A DNA stretch of 64,000 nucleotides from Paracoccaceae bacterium (GTDB lineage: Bacteria > Pseudomonadota > Alphaproteobacteria > Rhodobacterales > Rhodobacteraceae). A program made the position numbers and the translations under genes. This document shows positions 10,215 to 19,821 of this stretch, piece by piece; position 1 is the first letter of the stretch; every line of letters begins with the position of its first letter. The notes beneath the pieces are model-generated. The model had not been told where the DNA came from. It saw only the letters and a list, made by a program, of their open reading frames with translations, and did not search any database. The stretch is taken from NCBI GenBank assembly GCA_003605175.1, contig QWDA01000008.1:141520-205519 (forward strand). The letters run 5' to 3'.

Positions 10215-10473
10215 ACGCCTACCATGGCTCCTTCCGGGCCTTGACTTCGCTGCCTCCGCGCGGCGCGTATCATCGCTTCCGGCGGGCGTCGAGCGCCTTT
10301 GCGACAGATTGCGTCGGGAACGGCGCCGGGTCGCCGCCGGCGTGCACGTTCCTCGAGATGGAACCTGCAAAGGTCTTGTTCAAGACTTTCGGCCAGCACC
10401 TGCCCGGGAGCGCCCAGGGGTGACCGTGTTGAGACCCCGGCGGGTGCGGCCATTTCCTCCGCCACTACCCGTT
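10215..10473. other. 259-base intergenic region with an operator-like palindrome
   Basis: No convincing gene is visible between the MFS start and the queA stop. GTCTTG-TT-CAAGAC at 10373-10386 is a perfect inverted repeat and, with flanking AAAG/CTTT, extends imperfectly. It could be an operator for the MFS gene about 160 bases downstream or a transcript hairpin. Confidence 0.4.
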
Positions 10474-11526
10474 CTAGTCGCCTGGGATGAGGAGCGAGGC
10501 GTCACCGTATGAAAAGAAACGATATTCCGCGGCGATCGCATGGGCGTAAAGCCGCCTGATCCGGGCACCGCCGAGGAAGGCGGAAACCAGCATCATCAGC
10601 GTCGATTTCGGCAGGTGGAAGTTTGTCATCAGCGCATCGGCGGCCCGAAAGTCGAAGCCCGGCGTGATGAAGATGTCCGTGGCGCCCTCCCAAGGCTCCA
10701 CCGCACCGCCCCGCGCCGCCGTCTCGATCAGCCTGAGCGCGGTGGTGCCCACCGGAATGATCCGCCCGCCCGCCGCCCGCGTCCGGGCGATCTCCTCGGC
10801 TGCACGCTCGGTGACGATCCCGCGCTCGGCGTGCATCCGGTGCTCGGAGATGTCGTCGGTCTTCACCGGCAGGAACGTCCCCGCACCCACATGCAGCGTC
10901 ACGTGGGTGACCGAGACCTCCCGCGCCGCCAGCGCCGCCATCAGCGATGCGTCGAAGTGAAGGCTCGCGGTGGGGGCGGCCACGGCGCCGGGGTCGCGCG
11001 CCCAGATCGTCTGATAGTCGTCCCGATCCTGCGCGTCGGCGGCGCGCCGCTGGGCGATATAGGGCGGCAGCGGCATCTCCCCCGCCTCGGCCAAAGCCGC
11101 TTCAAACTCGGCCCCCAAGCGGTTGAATTCCAACAACGCCTCGCCATCCGCGCGCCCGACGACCAGCGCCTCGAGCCCCGCGCCGAAACGGATCACCTCG
11201 CCGTCGCGGATCTTCTTCAGGGGCTTCACCAGCGCCGACCAGCGCCCGCCCGGCCGTGGTTCCAGAAGCGTCACTCCGATCCGTGCCTCGGTCTCGCCCG
11301 CCGCGCCGGCGCGGTGCCTGAGCCCCGCCAGCCGCGCCGGAATCACTTTGGTATCGTTCAGCACCAGCCGGTCGCCCGGCCGCAGGAACTCCGGCAGGTC
11401 GAAGACATGGGCGTCCCGCAGCCAGTCGCCCTCGGCGACGAGAAGCCGCGCCGACGACCGGGGCCGCGCGGGCCGCGTGGCGATCAGCCGCTCGGGCAGG
11501 TCGAAATCGAAATCGGAAAGCCGCAT
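10474..11526 (-). CDS. queA: S-adenosylmethionine:tRNA ribosyltransferase-isomerase
   Basis: QueA transfers and isomerises ribose from SAM onto preQ1-modified tRNA to form epoxyqueuosine. The 350-residue product is full length. It begins [20 protein letters not shown], and carries [40 protein letters not shown] and the C-terminal [20 protein letters not shown], all diagnostic of QueA. It lies downstream of the AsmA-like gene in the same direction with a 131-base gap. Confidence 0.97.
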   Translation of the reverse strand: MRLSDFDFDLPERLIATRPARPRSSARLLVAEGDWLRDAHVFDLPEFLRPGDRLVLNDTKVIPARLAGLRHRAGAAGETEARIGVTLLEPRPGGRWSALVKPLKKIRDGEVIRFGAGLEALVVGRADGEALLEFNRLGAEFEAALAEAGEMPLPPYIAQRRAADAQDRDDYQTIWARDPGAVAAPTASLHFDASLMAALAAREVSVTHVTLHVGAGTFLPVKTDDISEHRMHAERGIVTERAAEEIARTRAAGGRIIPVGTTALRLIETAARGGAVEPWEGATDIFITPGFDFRAADALMTNFHLPKSTLMMLVSAFLGGARIRRLYAHAIAAEYRFFSYGDASLLIPGD

Positions 11527-11657
11527 GGGCGCTCAGGTATCACCTTGGCGCGCGGGTTCAAGCTCCACGCTTCGTCCCGGATGGGCGCCCACGGCGCCGC
11601 CGGAGGCGGCGCAAAGCAAGGGCGCGCGCCAGCGCGCTCCGCTGGATCAGACCAGGC

Positions 11658-14600
11658 TCACTTCGGCGGCGGGCGGCGGAAGATCTCGCGGAACATCCCC
11701 GGCGTCAGCACCGAGACAGGGTTCACGCTTACCTTCGGGTTGTCGCTCGGCCCGCGCAGCCGGAAGGTAAAGCCGAAAAGCCCCTCGCCCCTGCGGGTGA
11801 AAACCGACCCCACCGCGTTCAGCAGGTAGATCGGCGAGATCACCCCCTGCATGTCGAGCCGCTTCGCCGCGATGTCGTAGACCCCGTCGAGCGACATGCC
11901 CAGCGAGGCCCCCACCGCCGAGCCCCTGGTCAGCGTCAGCCGGTCGTCGGTCAGGCGGAACCGCCCCTGGATCGTGTCGAAGGCGACGCCCGGCCCCCGG
12001 AGCTGGTCGATCAGCCCGACGATCGACACCGCGTCGAGCATGCCGATCAGGATCGACTGGTCGCCGAGGACGGCCCGGGTCATCTCGATCTGCCCGTCGA
12101 AGCCGGGCCCCTCCTTCCGCGGCGTCAGGATCAGGTCGAAGCTTCCATTGTCGAGCGAGCGGAAAAGGCCGGCGTCGCGCAGGATCCTCCCGGCATTATC
12201 GCCCTGCACCCGGAACGCGGTCCGCCCGCGCTGCGGCACCATCACGCCGGAGACCGGCTCGCCGCCATTGACGCGCGCCTGGAACTGGCCGTCGAGCCCC
12301 TCCCCCGCCGTGAGCGCCCCGGTGAAGCCGGTGAGCGCGATCGTGTCGGTGATCCTCAGGCTGTCGAGCGTCAGCGAGATCGGCACCGGCTCGCCGCCGC
12401 CCAGGCTATCCGGCCGCCGCGCGAGGTTCACGCTGCCGCCCTTCACGACGATCCGGGGCGGCTTGCCCGGGCCCCGCCCCTCGATCGTGACCGGCGCGTC
12501 GAACCAACCGCCCGCGGTCACCCGGTCGAAAGCCGCCGTTTCGAACACCCCGCCCGCGCCCAGCGTCACCTTGCCCTCGGCGTCGAGCCCCGCGCCCGAA
12601 AGCGCCAGCCGGTCGATCTCCGGCACCGGCCCCAGCCGTCCGGCGATGGAGAGGTTGCCGCTCTCGCCCGCCGGCTTGGTCCAGCCGAGCGCGGGCAGGC
12701 TCAGCGTCAGCCCCTTCAGGTCCGAACCCAGCACGTAGTCGGGCGGCGCCCCGTCGCGCAGGGTCAAGGCAAGCGTACCGGTTCCCTCTCCCGCGACGCT
12801 CCCGGGCGGCAGGGCGATCCGGAACGTGTCGAGGAACCGCTGCGACAGTTCCACCGTCCCGTCGACCCGCCCCGGTGCGCCACCCGCCTTGTCGAGCGGC
12901 TGGGTCAGCGTCACGTCGAGCGGCAGCCCGTCGAGCGTCACCGGCCCCGACACGGTCAGCGTGCCCGGCACCACCTCCACGTCGAGCCGTTCGGCCGCGA
13001 GCTTCCGGCCCGGCACGATGGTCTCTGAACGGGCGCCTTCCAGCGACCCGGTCACGCGGAAATCGACCTCGCTCACCGGCAGGTGCTTCTTCAACGGGAA
13101 ATGCGCCTCGGTCTGAAGATCCGCCCACGCGTCCAGAAGGTCGGCCGGCCGCCCGGCGTTGGTGAGCACCCGGAACGGCGGGTTGTCCATCACGAGAAGC
13201 ACGTCGCGCAATGGCGCCCGCGTCGCGAGCCGCAGGGTCGCCTGCCCGGGCTTCTCGAACACGTCCGCGATTCGGAAGCTCGAACCGCTCACATCCACCG
13301 GCCCGCCGCCCCTGGCCGCCACCTGCCCCTCGGCCATCACGATGGTGAAGGCGGAATCCTGCAGGGACGCATGGCCGCGCCCATGGGTGACATGTGGCAT
13401 CTCGGGCAGGAAGCGCAGATCGGCCCCCGCGAAATCGAAGGTGAAGCCGAAGCGCGGACGCTTCTCGCCGGGCCGGAGCCGCACCGCGGCCGAGACACTC
13501 GACAACGCACCACCCGCCAGATTCTCGCTCAGCCATTCCCTTGTCTTCGGCCCCAGCCGCAGAGGCCAGAGCGCCAGCAGCCGCTCGGGTGTAAGTTCGG
13601 GCGATGAGAGGTCGAACCCGCCGCGCCAGCCGCCCTCGCCCGCCACGATCCGGCCCTTGCCGTCGACACGCGCCGCGCCGGCCTCGAGCACCACCTGGCC
13701 GAAATCCACCTCGAACGGATCGAGCCGCAGCCGGAAATCGGCAATGCTGCGGTCGAAGGAAACCGCATCGGCGAATACTCCCTCGGGTGCGAGCACCAGC
13801 TCGGTCATGGTGATCTGGGCAAGCAGCGATGCCGGCCAGGGCCCGGTGAAATCGCGCAGATAGGCCTCGCCCCGGCCCGAGGCCCGCAGGGTGTCGCTCT
13901 CGACCGAAAGCTCCGAGAAGGCCAGTTTCTGTTGCCCCGGATCGTAGGAGAAATAGGTCCTCGCTTTGTTGAAGGCGACGGGCACCGCCTCGGCGCGCGG
14001 GTGCAGCGCGCCGGCGCCGATATCGAGCGTTCCGTCGAGGCTCTCGACACTACCATCGCCCGCGATCACCGTCCGAAGCGCGCCCGAGACCCGCGCGTCG
14101 AGCGCGCCCAGAAAGGCCAGCGCCGGCGCCTGCTGGGCAATGTCTCGCGCCGGCACGCCCTCGACTCGCGCAGTCAGGATCGCGGCGCGGCTGTCCTTCC
14201 GCGCATCGAAGGAGAGCTGCAGACGGGCCAGCGTCTCCGTACCATCGAAAAGTTCGGAAATCACATTTATTTCCGTGGTTTCCGCTTCGTTCCTGAGGTA
14301 GATTCCACCATCCGTCACCTGCCAGATCCGCCCCGACCGCGCGTCCTCGAGCGTGATCGTCAGATCCTCCGCGGTGATCCGCCCGATCCCGGCCAGCGGC
14401 CCGGTCGCGAAGGCCGCGTCGATCCGGTCGAGGAGTTGGGAGAGATCCCCCACCGCCTCGGCATCGCCGCCCATCCGCACCCCGAAGGCGCCGTCCGCCG
14501 CCCGCCGCACCGTAAGCTGCGCCCCCGACACCCGGAGCGCGGTGGGCCGCACCGCGCCCTCCATCAGCGCTTCGGGCGCAAGCCGCGCGGCGACGGTGTT

Positions 14601-14921
14601 GAACTGCCCGAGGCTCGCTCCGTCCGCCCCCGCGACCGCGAGATTGTGCAAGACCACCCGCGTGGTCCCGTCGCGCGACACTTCCAGAACCACGCTGCCC
14701 ACATCGACATCCATCCCGCCGGTCCGCGCGTTGATCGCGCGCTCGATCCGCGCCGTCGCCCAGTCGGGTAGGATCACCGGCCGTCCGGTGAGCGAGAGAA
14801 AGGCGATCGCGAACATGGTCAGGAAACCCATCGGCCCGACCATCATCCAATAGCCCAGCCGCCCGCGCCGCCTGGGGCGGGGCGGGATCGTGATGCCCGG
14901 TTCTTTGTCCTGCTCTGTCAT
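11658..14921 (-). CDS. Large AsmA/YhdP-like (DUF3971) envelope protein
   Basis: A 1087-residue protein with a cytoplasmic proline/arginine-rich N-terminus, one membrane helix (about residues 24-45, YWMMVGPMGFLTMFAIAFLS) and a very long periplasmic beta-rich region. The middle corresponds to DUF3971 and the C-terminus to the AsmA-like domain, ending in LYLLNAVGSVFTRRGEGLFG-type sequence and a conserved GPSDNPKVSVNP block. Relatives (YhdP, TamB, AsmA) form long lipid-transfer grooves that move phospholipids to the outer membrane; that role is inferred. It is divergent from the bcp-like gene and could be co-transcribed with queA. Confidence 0.85.
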   Translation of the reverse strand: MTEQDKEPGITIPPRPRRRGRLGYWMMVGPMGFLTMFAIAFLSLTGRPVILPDWATARIERAINARTGGMDVDVGSVVLEVSRDGTTRVVLHNLAVAGADGASLGQFNTVAARLAPEALMEGAVRPTALRVSGAQLTVRRAADGAFGVRMGGDAEAVGDLSQLLDRIDAAFATGPLAGIGRITAEDLTITLEDARSGRIWQVTDGGIYLRNEAETTEINVISELFDGTETLARLQLSFDARKDSRAAILTARVEGVPARDIAQQAPALAFLGALDARVSGALRTVIAGDGSVESLDGTLDIGAGALHPRAEAVPVAFNKARTYFSYDPGQQKLAFSELSVESDTLRASGRGEAYLRDFTGPWPASLLAQITMTELVLAPEGVFADAVSFDRSIADFRLRLDPFEVDFGQVVLEAGAARVDGKGRIVAGEGGWRGGFDLSSPELTPERLLALWPLRLGPKTREWLSENLAGGALSSVSAAVRLRPGEKRPRFGFTFDFAGADLRFLPEMPHVTHGRGHASLQDSAFTIVMAEGQVAARGGGPVDVSGSSFRIADVFEKPGQATLRLATRAPLRDVLLVMDNPPFRVLTNAGRPADLLDAWADLQTEAHFPLKKHLPVSEVDFRVTGSLEGARSETIVPGRKLAAERLDVEVVPGTLTVSGPVTLDGLPLDVTLTQPLDKAGGAPGRVDGTVELSQRFLDTFRIALPPGSVAGEGTGTLALTLRDGAPPDYVLGSDLKGLTLSLPALGWTKPAGESGNLSIAGRLGPVPEIDRLALSGAGLDAEGKVTLGAGGVFETAAFDRVTAGGWFDAPVTIEGRGPGKPPRIVVKGGSVNLARRPDSLGGGEPVPISLTLDSLRITDTIALTGFTGALTAGEGLDGQFQARVNGGEPVSGVMVPQRGRTAFRVQGDNAGRILRDAGLFRSLDNGSFDLILTPRKEGPGFDGQIEMTRAVLGDQSILIGMLDAVSIVGLIDQLRGPGVAFDTIQGRFRLTDDRLTLTRGSAVGASLGMSLDGVYDIAAKRLDMQGVISPIYLLNAVGSVFTRRGEGLFGFTFRLRGPSDNPKVSVNPVSVLTPGMFREIFRRPPPK

Positions 14922-14998
14922 TCTGCGCGCTTTATCTTCCGCGTCTTCGCCTTAGAACGAAACCCGAAACCACAAACTTCAACAAGGGAAAGCTGAGA

Positions 14999-15460
14999 AT
15001 GACCGAACCCGGACAGGCCGCCCCCGATTTCACCCTGCCCCGCGACGGCGGCGGCGAGGTCACGCTCTCGGCGCTGCGCCCGAAGGCGGTGGTGCTGTAT
15101 TTCTACCCGAAAGACGACACCTCGGGCTGTACCCGCGAGGCGCAGGAGTTCACCGCCGCGCTGGCGGAGTTCGAAGCGGCCGGCGCGGTGGTGCTCGGCG
15201 TCTCGAAGGACCCGGCGGCGAAACACGACAGGTTCCGCGACAAGTACGATCTCGGCGTGACGCTGCTCTCCGACGAAGGCTCGGAGGTCTGCGAGACCTA
15301 CGGCGTCTGGACCGAAAAGAGAATGTACGGCCGAAAATTCATGGGCATCGAACGCGCCACCTTCCTGATCGACGGCACGGGCGTGGTGCGCGAGGCCTGG
15401 CGCAAGGTGAAGGTGCCGGGCCATGTGGACGCGGTGCTCGCGGCGGTCAGGGCGCTCTGA
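14999..15460 (+). CDS. bcp: Thioredoxin-dependent peroxiredoxin, Bcp/PrxQ type
   Basis: Reduces hydroperoxides with thioredoxin. The 153-residue product has APDFTLPRDGG and FYPKDDTSGCTREA with the peroxidatic Cys44. The resolving Cys found five residues later in E. coli Bcp is absent (Gln49 in that region); Cys98 is the only other cysteine, so the enzyme may work as 1-Cys or use an atypical or intermolecular partner. A GGGAAAG-type ribosome-binding site precedes the ATG. It is divergent from the AsmA-like gene. Confidence 0.93.
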   Translation: MTEPGQAAPDFTLPRDGGGEVTLSALRPKAVVLYFYPKDDTSGCTREAQEFTAALAEFEAAGAVVLGVSKDPAAKHDRFRDKYDLGVTLLSDEGSEVCETYGVWTEKRMYGRKFMGIERATFLIDGTGVVREAWRKVKVPGHVDAVLAAVRAL

Positions 15461-15517
15461 CCGCGTGACACGGACAGGCCATTCCGGGGCCGTCGCCGAC
15501 GAAAAGCGTCGCGCGCC

Positions 15518-15967
15518 CTAGTCGTCGGACTTCGCCGGGCGTGCCCGGAAGGTCGGATAGGGTATCGGGATCGGGCTCGGCGCGCCCGGCGGCGTCGGCT
15601 GGGCCGGCACCGGCCCCGTGGAGGACACATGCGGATTGGGATTGGGCGCCCCCGCGCTCTGCTGCACCGCGTGGGTCAATTCATGCGCCAGAAGCCGCTT
15701 GCCGTCGGCGCTGTGCGGATTGTAGGCACCCGAGCGGAAGAACACGTCCTGCCCGGTGGTGAAGGCCTGCGCGTCCGCCCCCAGAGCGGAGACCACGGCG
15801 GAATTCGTATGCACCCGGACGCCCGAGAGATCGGCCCCGAGATGCGCCTCGAGCATCTGCCGCAGCCGCTCCGGGATCGGCGTGCCAGCGCCGCGCTCCG
15901 CGCCGCTCGTCAGACCCGCATGCTGCAACCCCGACGGCCAGTCCCCGGGCTTCCCGCTCGTACTCAT
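15518..15967 (-). CDS. Stand-alone DUF4157 domain protein with HELTH metallopeptidase motif
   Basis: The 149-residue protein is almost entirely a DUF4157 domain: [20 protein letters not shown] at about 34-53, then [15 protein letters not shown] and [13 protein letters not shown], with the zincin-like HELTH at 95-99. The rest is a Pro-rich C-terminal tail (about 40 residues). DUF4157 is known mostly as an N-terminal module of polymorphic toxins and of cargo for extracellular contractile injection systems. Here it is free-standing and no injection-system genes are in the window. A GAGGG ribosome-binding site precedes the ATG. Cleavage activity is inferred only from the motif. Confidence 0.85.
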   Translation of the reverse strand: MSTSGKPGDWPSGLQHAGLTSGAERGAGTPIPERLRQMLEAHLGADLSGVRVHTNSAVVSALGADAQAFTTGQDVFFRSGAYNPHSADGKRLLAHELTHAVQQSAGAPNPNPHVSSTGPVPAQPTPPGAPSPIPIPYPTFRARPAKSDD

Positions 15968-16110
15968 CTCATCCCTCGTGACCGACGCTTCCCGCCGGGA
16001 TCCTAGCGCCCGGCCGGGCCCGGGTTAACCCCCGATCTCGTCAACCCTTTGGCCCTTTGGCCCGAATTCCTCGCCTTGCGCCAGTACCCGAGACCCGGCA
16101 AGACGGGCGC

Positions 16111-16929
16111 ATGACAGAAGCGACGACACTTGCCGAGATGGCCGGCGAGGTGCTCCGCACCGCCGACGGCCGCGAAAAGACCGCGCTCTCGCGGCGCCAC
16201 GCCGCCGCCTGGTTCGCCGCGCGCGAAAGCGGCACCGCCCCCGCCATCGGCCGGGGCGACCCGCCCGACCATCCGGCACGGCCGGCAAGGCCCGAGCTCC
16301 TCAGCCCGCGCGACGTGCCCAAGCGCAAGCCCGGCTCGCCCCAGGGCCGGATCGCGCTCCTCCATGCGGTGGCGCATATCGAGCTCAACGCGGTGGACCT
16401 GCACTGGGACATCATCGCACGCTTCGCCGACACGCCGATGCCCTCGGGCTTCTACGACGACTGGGTGAAGGCGGCCGACGAGGAATCCAAGCATTTCAAC
16501 CTGATCTGCGACTGCCTTGAAGCGATGGGCAGCCATTACGGCGCGCTCCCCGCCCATGCCGGCATGTGGCGCGCGGCGGAGGACACCGCCCACGACCTCC
16601 CCGGCCGCCTCGCCATCGTCCCGATGGTGCTCGAGGCGCGCGGGCTCGACGTGACCCCGGGCATGATCGAGATCTTCAGGCGTGCCGGCGTCGACCAGGC
16701 CGTCGCCGCGCTCGAGGTGATCTATGCCGAGGAAGTGGGCCATGTCGCCTACGGCTCGAAATGGTTCAACTTCCTCTGCGGCCGCCACGGCGAGGACCCC
16801 AAGGAGGCGTTCCACGCCCTCGTCACTCGCTACTTCCCCGGCGGGCCGAAACCGCCCTTCAACGAGGAAAAGCGCGCCGAGGCCGGGCTGCCGCCGGATT
16901 TCTACTGGCCACTGGCGCAGGAGGTGTAG
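16111..16929 (+). CDS. DUF455 ferritin-like domain protein
   Basis: A 272-residue helical protein of the DUF455 family within the ferritin-like superfamily. Putative di-iron ligands are seen as E/H pairs in LLHAVAHIELNAVDL, DEESKHFNLI, MVLEARGLD and IYAEEVGHVAYG. The C-terminal block FPGGPKPPFNEEKRAEAGLP is typical of the family. The ATG at 16111 is favoured because the upstream 18 codons show no family similarity. Function is unknown; redox or tRNA-modification-like roles have been proposed for relatives. It separates the DUF4157 gene from the immunity-like gene. Confidence 0.85.
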   Translation: MTEATTLAEMAGEVLRTADGREKTALSRRHAAAWFAARESGTAPAIGRGDPPDHPARPARPELLSPRDVPKRKPGSPQGRIALLHAVAHIELNAVDLHWDIIARFADTPMPSGFYDDWVKAADEESKHFNLICDCLEAMGSHYGALPAHAGMWRAAEDTAHDLPGRLAIVPMVLEARGLDVTPGMIEIFRRAGVDQAVAALEVIYAEEVGHVAYGSKWFNFLCGRHGEDPKEAFHALVTRYFPGGPKPPFNEEKRAEAGLPPDFYWPLAQEV

Positions 16930-16978
16930 GGCGGATGCCGATGGAGACGGACGTGCTGGAGATGATCGGAGGCGGGAA

Positions 16979-17617
16979 ATGAGCGACGGCGTTTGGGTGA
17001 CCGACGGGCTGATGGATGCCGAGATTGTCTATAACTTCAGCACCGAAGTAATGCAAAAGATCCTTACCGAGCCGCCGGAGGAAAATCGTGAACTGCTTGA
17101 CGAGGTGAACAAGCTTCTCTCGGCGTATAAGCGAGGACAACGGGTCGTTGATTCTAGCCTGATTTCGGAAGAACTGACGCTACAGCGCGTCACAAGGCCA
17201 GTAGAACCGCCGCCTCATTTCTTCAAGAATGACTACGCGATCATTTCCGACGATGTGCGCGCCATCCTGGAGCAGTTCAATCTCGGTCAGACGGCCTTCA
17301 AGACGGTCACGCTGGTCAATCCCTTCAAGAAGACGCGGCATCCGAACTACAACATCCTGAATGTCTGCGAGGTCAAGGACGCGGTCGACGTGGAGAGTTC
17401 TCGGGGGCTTCGCAAGAGGGGCCATCTTGCCAGTTATAATTTTACTCCGACTGAAAACGACGCGATCGCCGTTCGACACATCGCCCTTGAAGGGGCGGAT
17501 CTCTGGATGGATCTCACGATCAACGGCGCGTTCTTTGTCAGCGACCGGCTCCATGCTGCCTTGCAGAACGCGCGCCTGTTCAAGCGCCCGCGTTTCGTGC
17601 GCTGCAGGGTGATCTGA
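16979..17617 (+). CDS. Immunity protein-like, DUF1629/Imm11 family
   Basis: The 212-residue product resembles the DUF1629 (Imm11) immunity family of polymorphic toxin systems: an acidic N-terminal half, a central YNILNVCEVKDAVD strand region, and the C-terminal FFVSDRLHAALQNARLFK block typical of the family. Base and codon use is visibly more AT-rich than its neighbours, suggesting horizontal acquisition. A GGAGGCGGG ribosome-binding site precedes the ATG. A short open frame (16935-16982, 15 codons) ends in an ATGA overlap with this start and might be the relic of an upstream toxin gene, though that is speculative. No toxin domain is recognisable next to it. Confidence 0.7.
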   Translation: MSDGVWVTDGLMDAEIVYNFSTEVMQKILTEPPEENRELLDEVNKLLSAYKRGQRVVDSSLISEELTLQRVTRPVEPPPHFFKNDYAIISDDVRAILEQFNLGQTAFKTVTLVNPFKKTRHPNYNILNVCEVKDAVDVESSRGLRKRGHLASYNFTPTENDAIAVRHIALEGADLWMDLTINGAFFVSDRLHAALQNARLFKRPRFVRCRVI

Positions 17618-17865
17618 CCGATAGGGCGCAAGCGCCAGGTGGGCGCCAACCCATCGTTTGCTCCCGGCCCGCAGAGCGCACGAGCCGAAAACCGGCCTGT
17701 CAAGGGGAATGCGGCGCGGTCGTGGCGGCAATGCGGCAATTCCGGAACAGCCACTGGCGGAATTTCGCCGATAATGCCCGGATTCCGCGGAACATTCCGC
17801 TCCGCTGCCCAAAACTGTTGCCCTGCGGAAGAGCGCCGTGGATAACTGACCGCACCGCGCGGGGG

Positions 17866-19236
17866 ATGGGACAACCACGCGGAAAAATTGTGGCAGCTAG
17901 ACGGGTCGGACCATTGGCAGCGAGAGTTCTGCACGCGTTTCACGCGAAGATCGAACGTACCTTTCCGGAACAGCGGCTGTTCCTGCGCTCGGATGCCGAG
18001 ACCCGCTTCGTCCGCCTCTCCCCCATGACCCAGCTCGTCGCGCTCTCCGGCAGTGCCCTGGTGATCGGCTGGACCATCGTTGCCTCGGCGATCCTCCTGA
18101 TGGACTCGATCGGCTCGGGCAATTTCCGCGAACAGGCGCTGCAGGAACGGCAGGCCTATGAGCAGCGGCTGAACCGGCTGTCGAAGGAACGCGACGGAAG
18201 GGCGCTCGACGCGCGCGCCTCGCAGGAGCGGTTCTCGCTGGCGCTGGCCGAAGTCTCGGCGATGCAGACGCGGCTCCTCGCCGCCGAGGAGCGCCGCAAG
18301 GAGCTCGAGATGGGCATCGCCGCGCTGCGGGACACCCTGCGCGAGACGATCCAGGAACGTGACGCGCGGGCCGACCAGGTGGCCGCGCTGAATGCCGAGC
18401 TAAGGGAAACCGCGAACGAGGCGCCGCCCGAGGTGACCGAGCTCGCCGAATTGAACGAGACCGTCGACCATCTTGCCGAGGCGCTCGAGCGCACCGCCGG
18501 CGCCCGCGACGGCGCCGCCAACACCGCCGCCGAGGTGATGGTGCGGCTCGACGACATGGAACTCGAGCGCCAGCTCGTCGAAGAGCGCAACGACCGCATC
18601 TTCCATCAGCTCGAAGAGGCCGCGTCGATCTCGCTCCAACCTCTGGACGAGATGTTCAAATCCGCCGGCCTGCCCGCGGATTCGATCATCGAAAGCGTCC
18701 GCCGCGGCTATTCGGGCCAGGGCGGCCCGCTCACGCCGCTCACCTTTTCCACCAAGGGCGCTCCGCCCGACGCCGACACGCTCCGCGCCAACGAGATCCT
18801 CGAACGGCTCGACCGGGTGAACCTCTACCGGATCGCCGTCGAGAAGACCCCGTTCGCCGTACCGGTGCTGGACTCGTTCCGCTTCACCTCGGGCTTCGGG
18901 CCGCGCTGGGGCCGGATGCACGAGGGCACCGATTTCGCGTCCGCCCCCGGCACGCCGATCTATGCCACCGCCGACGGGGTGGTGATCCATGCCGGGCGGC
19001 AGAGCGGTTATGGCAATCTTATCAAGATCAAGCACGAATTCGGAATCGAGACACGATACGCACATCTGTCGAGAATCCGGGTAGAGGTGGGGCAAAGGGT
19101 CTCGCGTGGAGACCGCATCGGTGATATGGGAAACACCGGACGTTCGACCGGCACGCATCTTCACTACGAGGTGCGGGTCGATGGCGAGCCTGTGAACCCC
19201 ATGAAATACATCAAGGCAGCAAGAGATGTTTTCTAA
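17866..19236 (+). CDS. M23 (LytM) family murein peptidase, membrane anchored
   Basis: A peptidoglycan endopeptidase of about 456 residues. A basic N-terminus precedes one membrane helix (about residues 56-79), then a long coiled coil (about 85-300) and a C-terminal LytM domain with HEGTDFA (zinc His and Asp) and GTHLHYEV (catalytic/zinc His pair), all intact. The start is uncertain: ATG 17866, GTG 17890 and TTG 17914 are in frame and none has a clear SD. It overlaps the bactofilin gene by 11 bases. M23-bactofilin pairs in other bacteria shape the cell wall locally, so a complex between the two products is likely. Confidence 0.9.
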   Translation: MGQPRGKIVAARRVGPLAARVLHAFHAKIERTFPEQRLFLRSDAETRFVRLSPMTQLVALSGSALVIGWTIVASAILLMDSIGSGNFREQALQERQAYEQRLNRLSKERDGRALDARASQERFSLALAEVSAMQTRLLAAEERRKELEMGIAALRDTLRETIQERDARADQVAALNAELRETANEAPPEVTELAELNETVDHLAEALERTAGARDGAANTAAEVMVRLDDMELERQLVEERNDRIFHQLEEAASISLQPLDEMFKSAGLPADSIIESVRRGYSGQGGPLTPLTFSTKGAPPDADTLRANEILERLDRVNLYRIAVEKTPFAVPVLDSFRFTSGFGPRWGRMHEGTDFASAPGTPIYATADGVVIHAGRQSGYGNLIKIKHEFGIETRYAHLSRIRVEVGQRVSRGDRIGDMGNTGRSTGTHLHYEVRVDGEPVNPMKYIKAARDVF

Positions 19237-19756
19237 AAGCAGAGTGAGCGACTCCGGCGGCTCCCAGCCCCCCACGACGCCGGAACCCACCAAGAAACCG
19301 GACTCCATGGATACCAAAACGAGCACCACCGACTATTCCGCCTCGTCCGCGCCGAAGACCAAGCCGCCGGCATCGGTCCTGTCGTCGGACCTGACGATCA
19401 AGGGCAACCTGAAAACCGCCGGCGACATCCAGATCGAGGGCACCGTCGAGGGCGATATCCGCGCCCACCTCCTCACTGTCGGCGAAGGTGCCACGGTGAA
19501 GGGCGAGTGCATCGCCGACGATGTGGTTGTGAACGGCCGGATCATCGGCCGGGTGCGCGGTCTCAAGGTGCGGCTCACCTCGACCGCGCGGGTCGAGGGC
19601 GACATCATCCACAAGACCATCGCCATCGAATCCGGCGCCCATTTCGAGGGCTCGGTGCAGCGCCAGGAAGATCCGCTCACGGCCACGGGCGGCGGCAAGC
19701 CGGCCACCGGCGGCGGCGCGGCCCCCAGCGCCGCGGCGGCCAGCGCGAAGGCCTGA
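19226..19756 (+). CDS. Bactofilin (polymer-forming cytoskeletal protein)
   Basis: A 176-residue bactofilin. A disordered, Ser/Thr/Pro-rich N-terminus (about 1-45) and a Gly/Ala-rich tail flank the beta-helix core (about 50-150), which reads SSDLTIKGNLKTAGDIQIEG and continues with the repeating hydrophobic pattern of the family (VNGRIIGRVRG, VEGDIIHKTIAIESGAHFEG). It is translationally coupled to the upstream M23 peptidase by an 11-base overlap and is followed by a strong terminator. Membrane-associated filament formation is the expected role. Confidence 0.93.
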   Translation: MFSKSRVSDSGGSQPPTTPEPTKKPDSMDTKTSTTDYSASSAPKTKPPASVLSSDLTIKGNLKTAGDIQIEGTVEGDIRAHLLTVGEGATVKGECIADDVVVNGRIIGRVRGLKVRLTSTARVEGDIIHKTIAIESGAHFEGSVQRQEDPLTATGGGKPATGGGAAPSAAAASAKA

Positions 19757-19779
19757 CCGGCTCTGAGATTACCTGAAAG

Positions 19780-19803
19780 CGCCGCGGTTTCCGCGGCGTT
19801 TTT
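19780..19803 (+). terminator. Rho-independent terminator of the M23-bactofilin operon
   Basis: CGCCGCGG (19780-19787), loop TTT and CCGCGGCG (19791-19798) form a perfect 8-bp GC stem followed by TTTTT. Read on the minus strand, the same stem is followed by CTTTC, so it could also terminate the convergent tRNA transcript, though less efficiently. Confidence 0.85.
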
Positions 19804-19821
19804 CGTTTCCGGGGAAAGGCG

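Noticed and set aside
11594..11612. GCGCCGCC/GGCGGCGC hairpin between the AsmA-like gene and queA
   Set aside because: There is no T-run and the GC-rich background makes such dyads frequent; not called as a terminator.
17618..17865. Repeated TTCCG/CGGAA words upstream of the M23 gene as a repeat element
   Set aside because: The words are short and irregularly spaced; no consistent unit or dyad emerges, and no gene is visible in this stretch.
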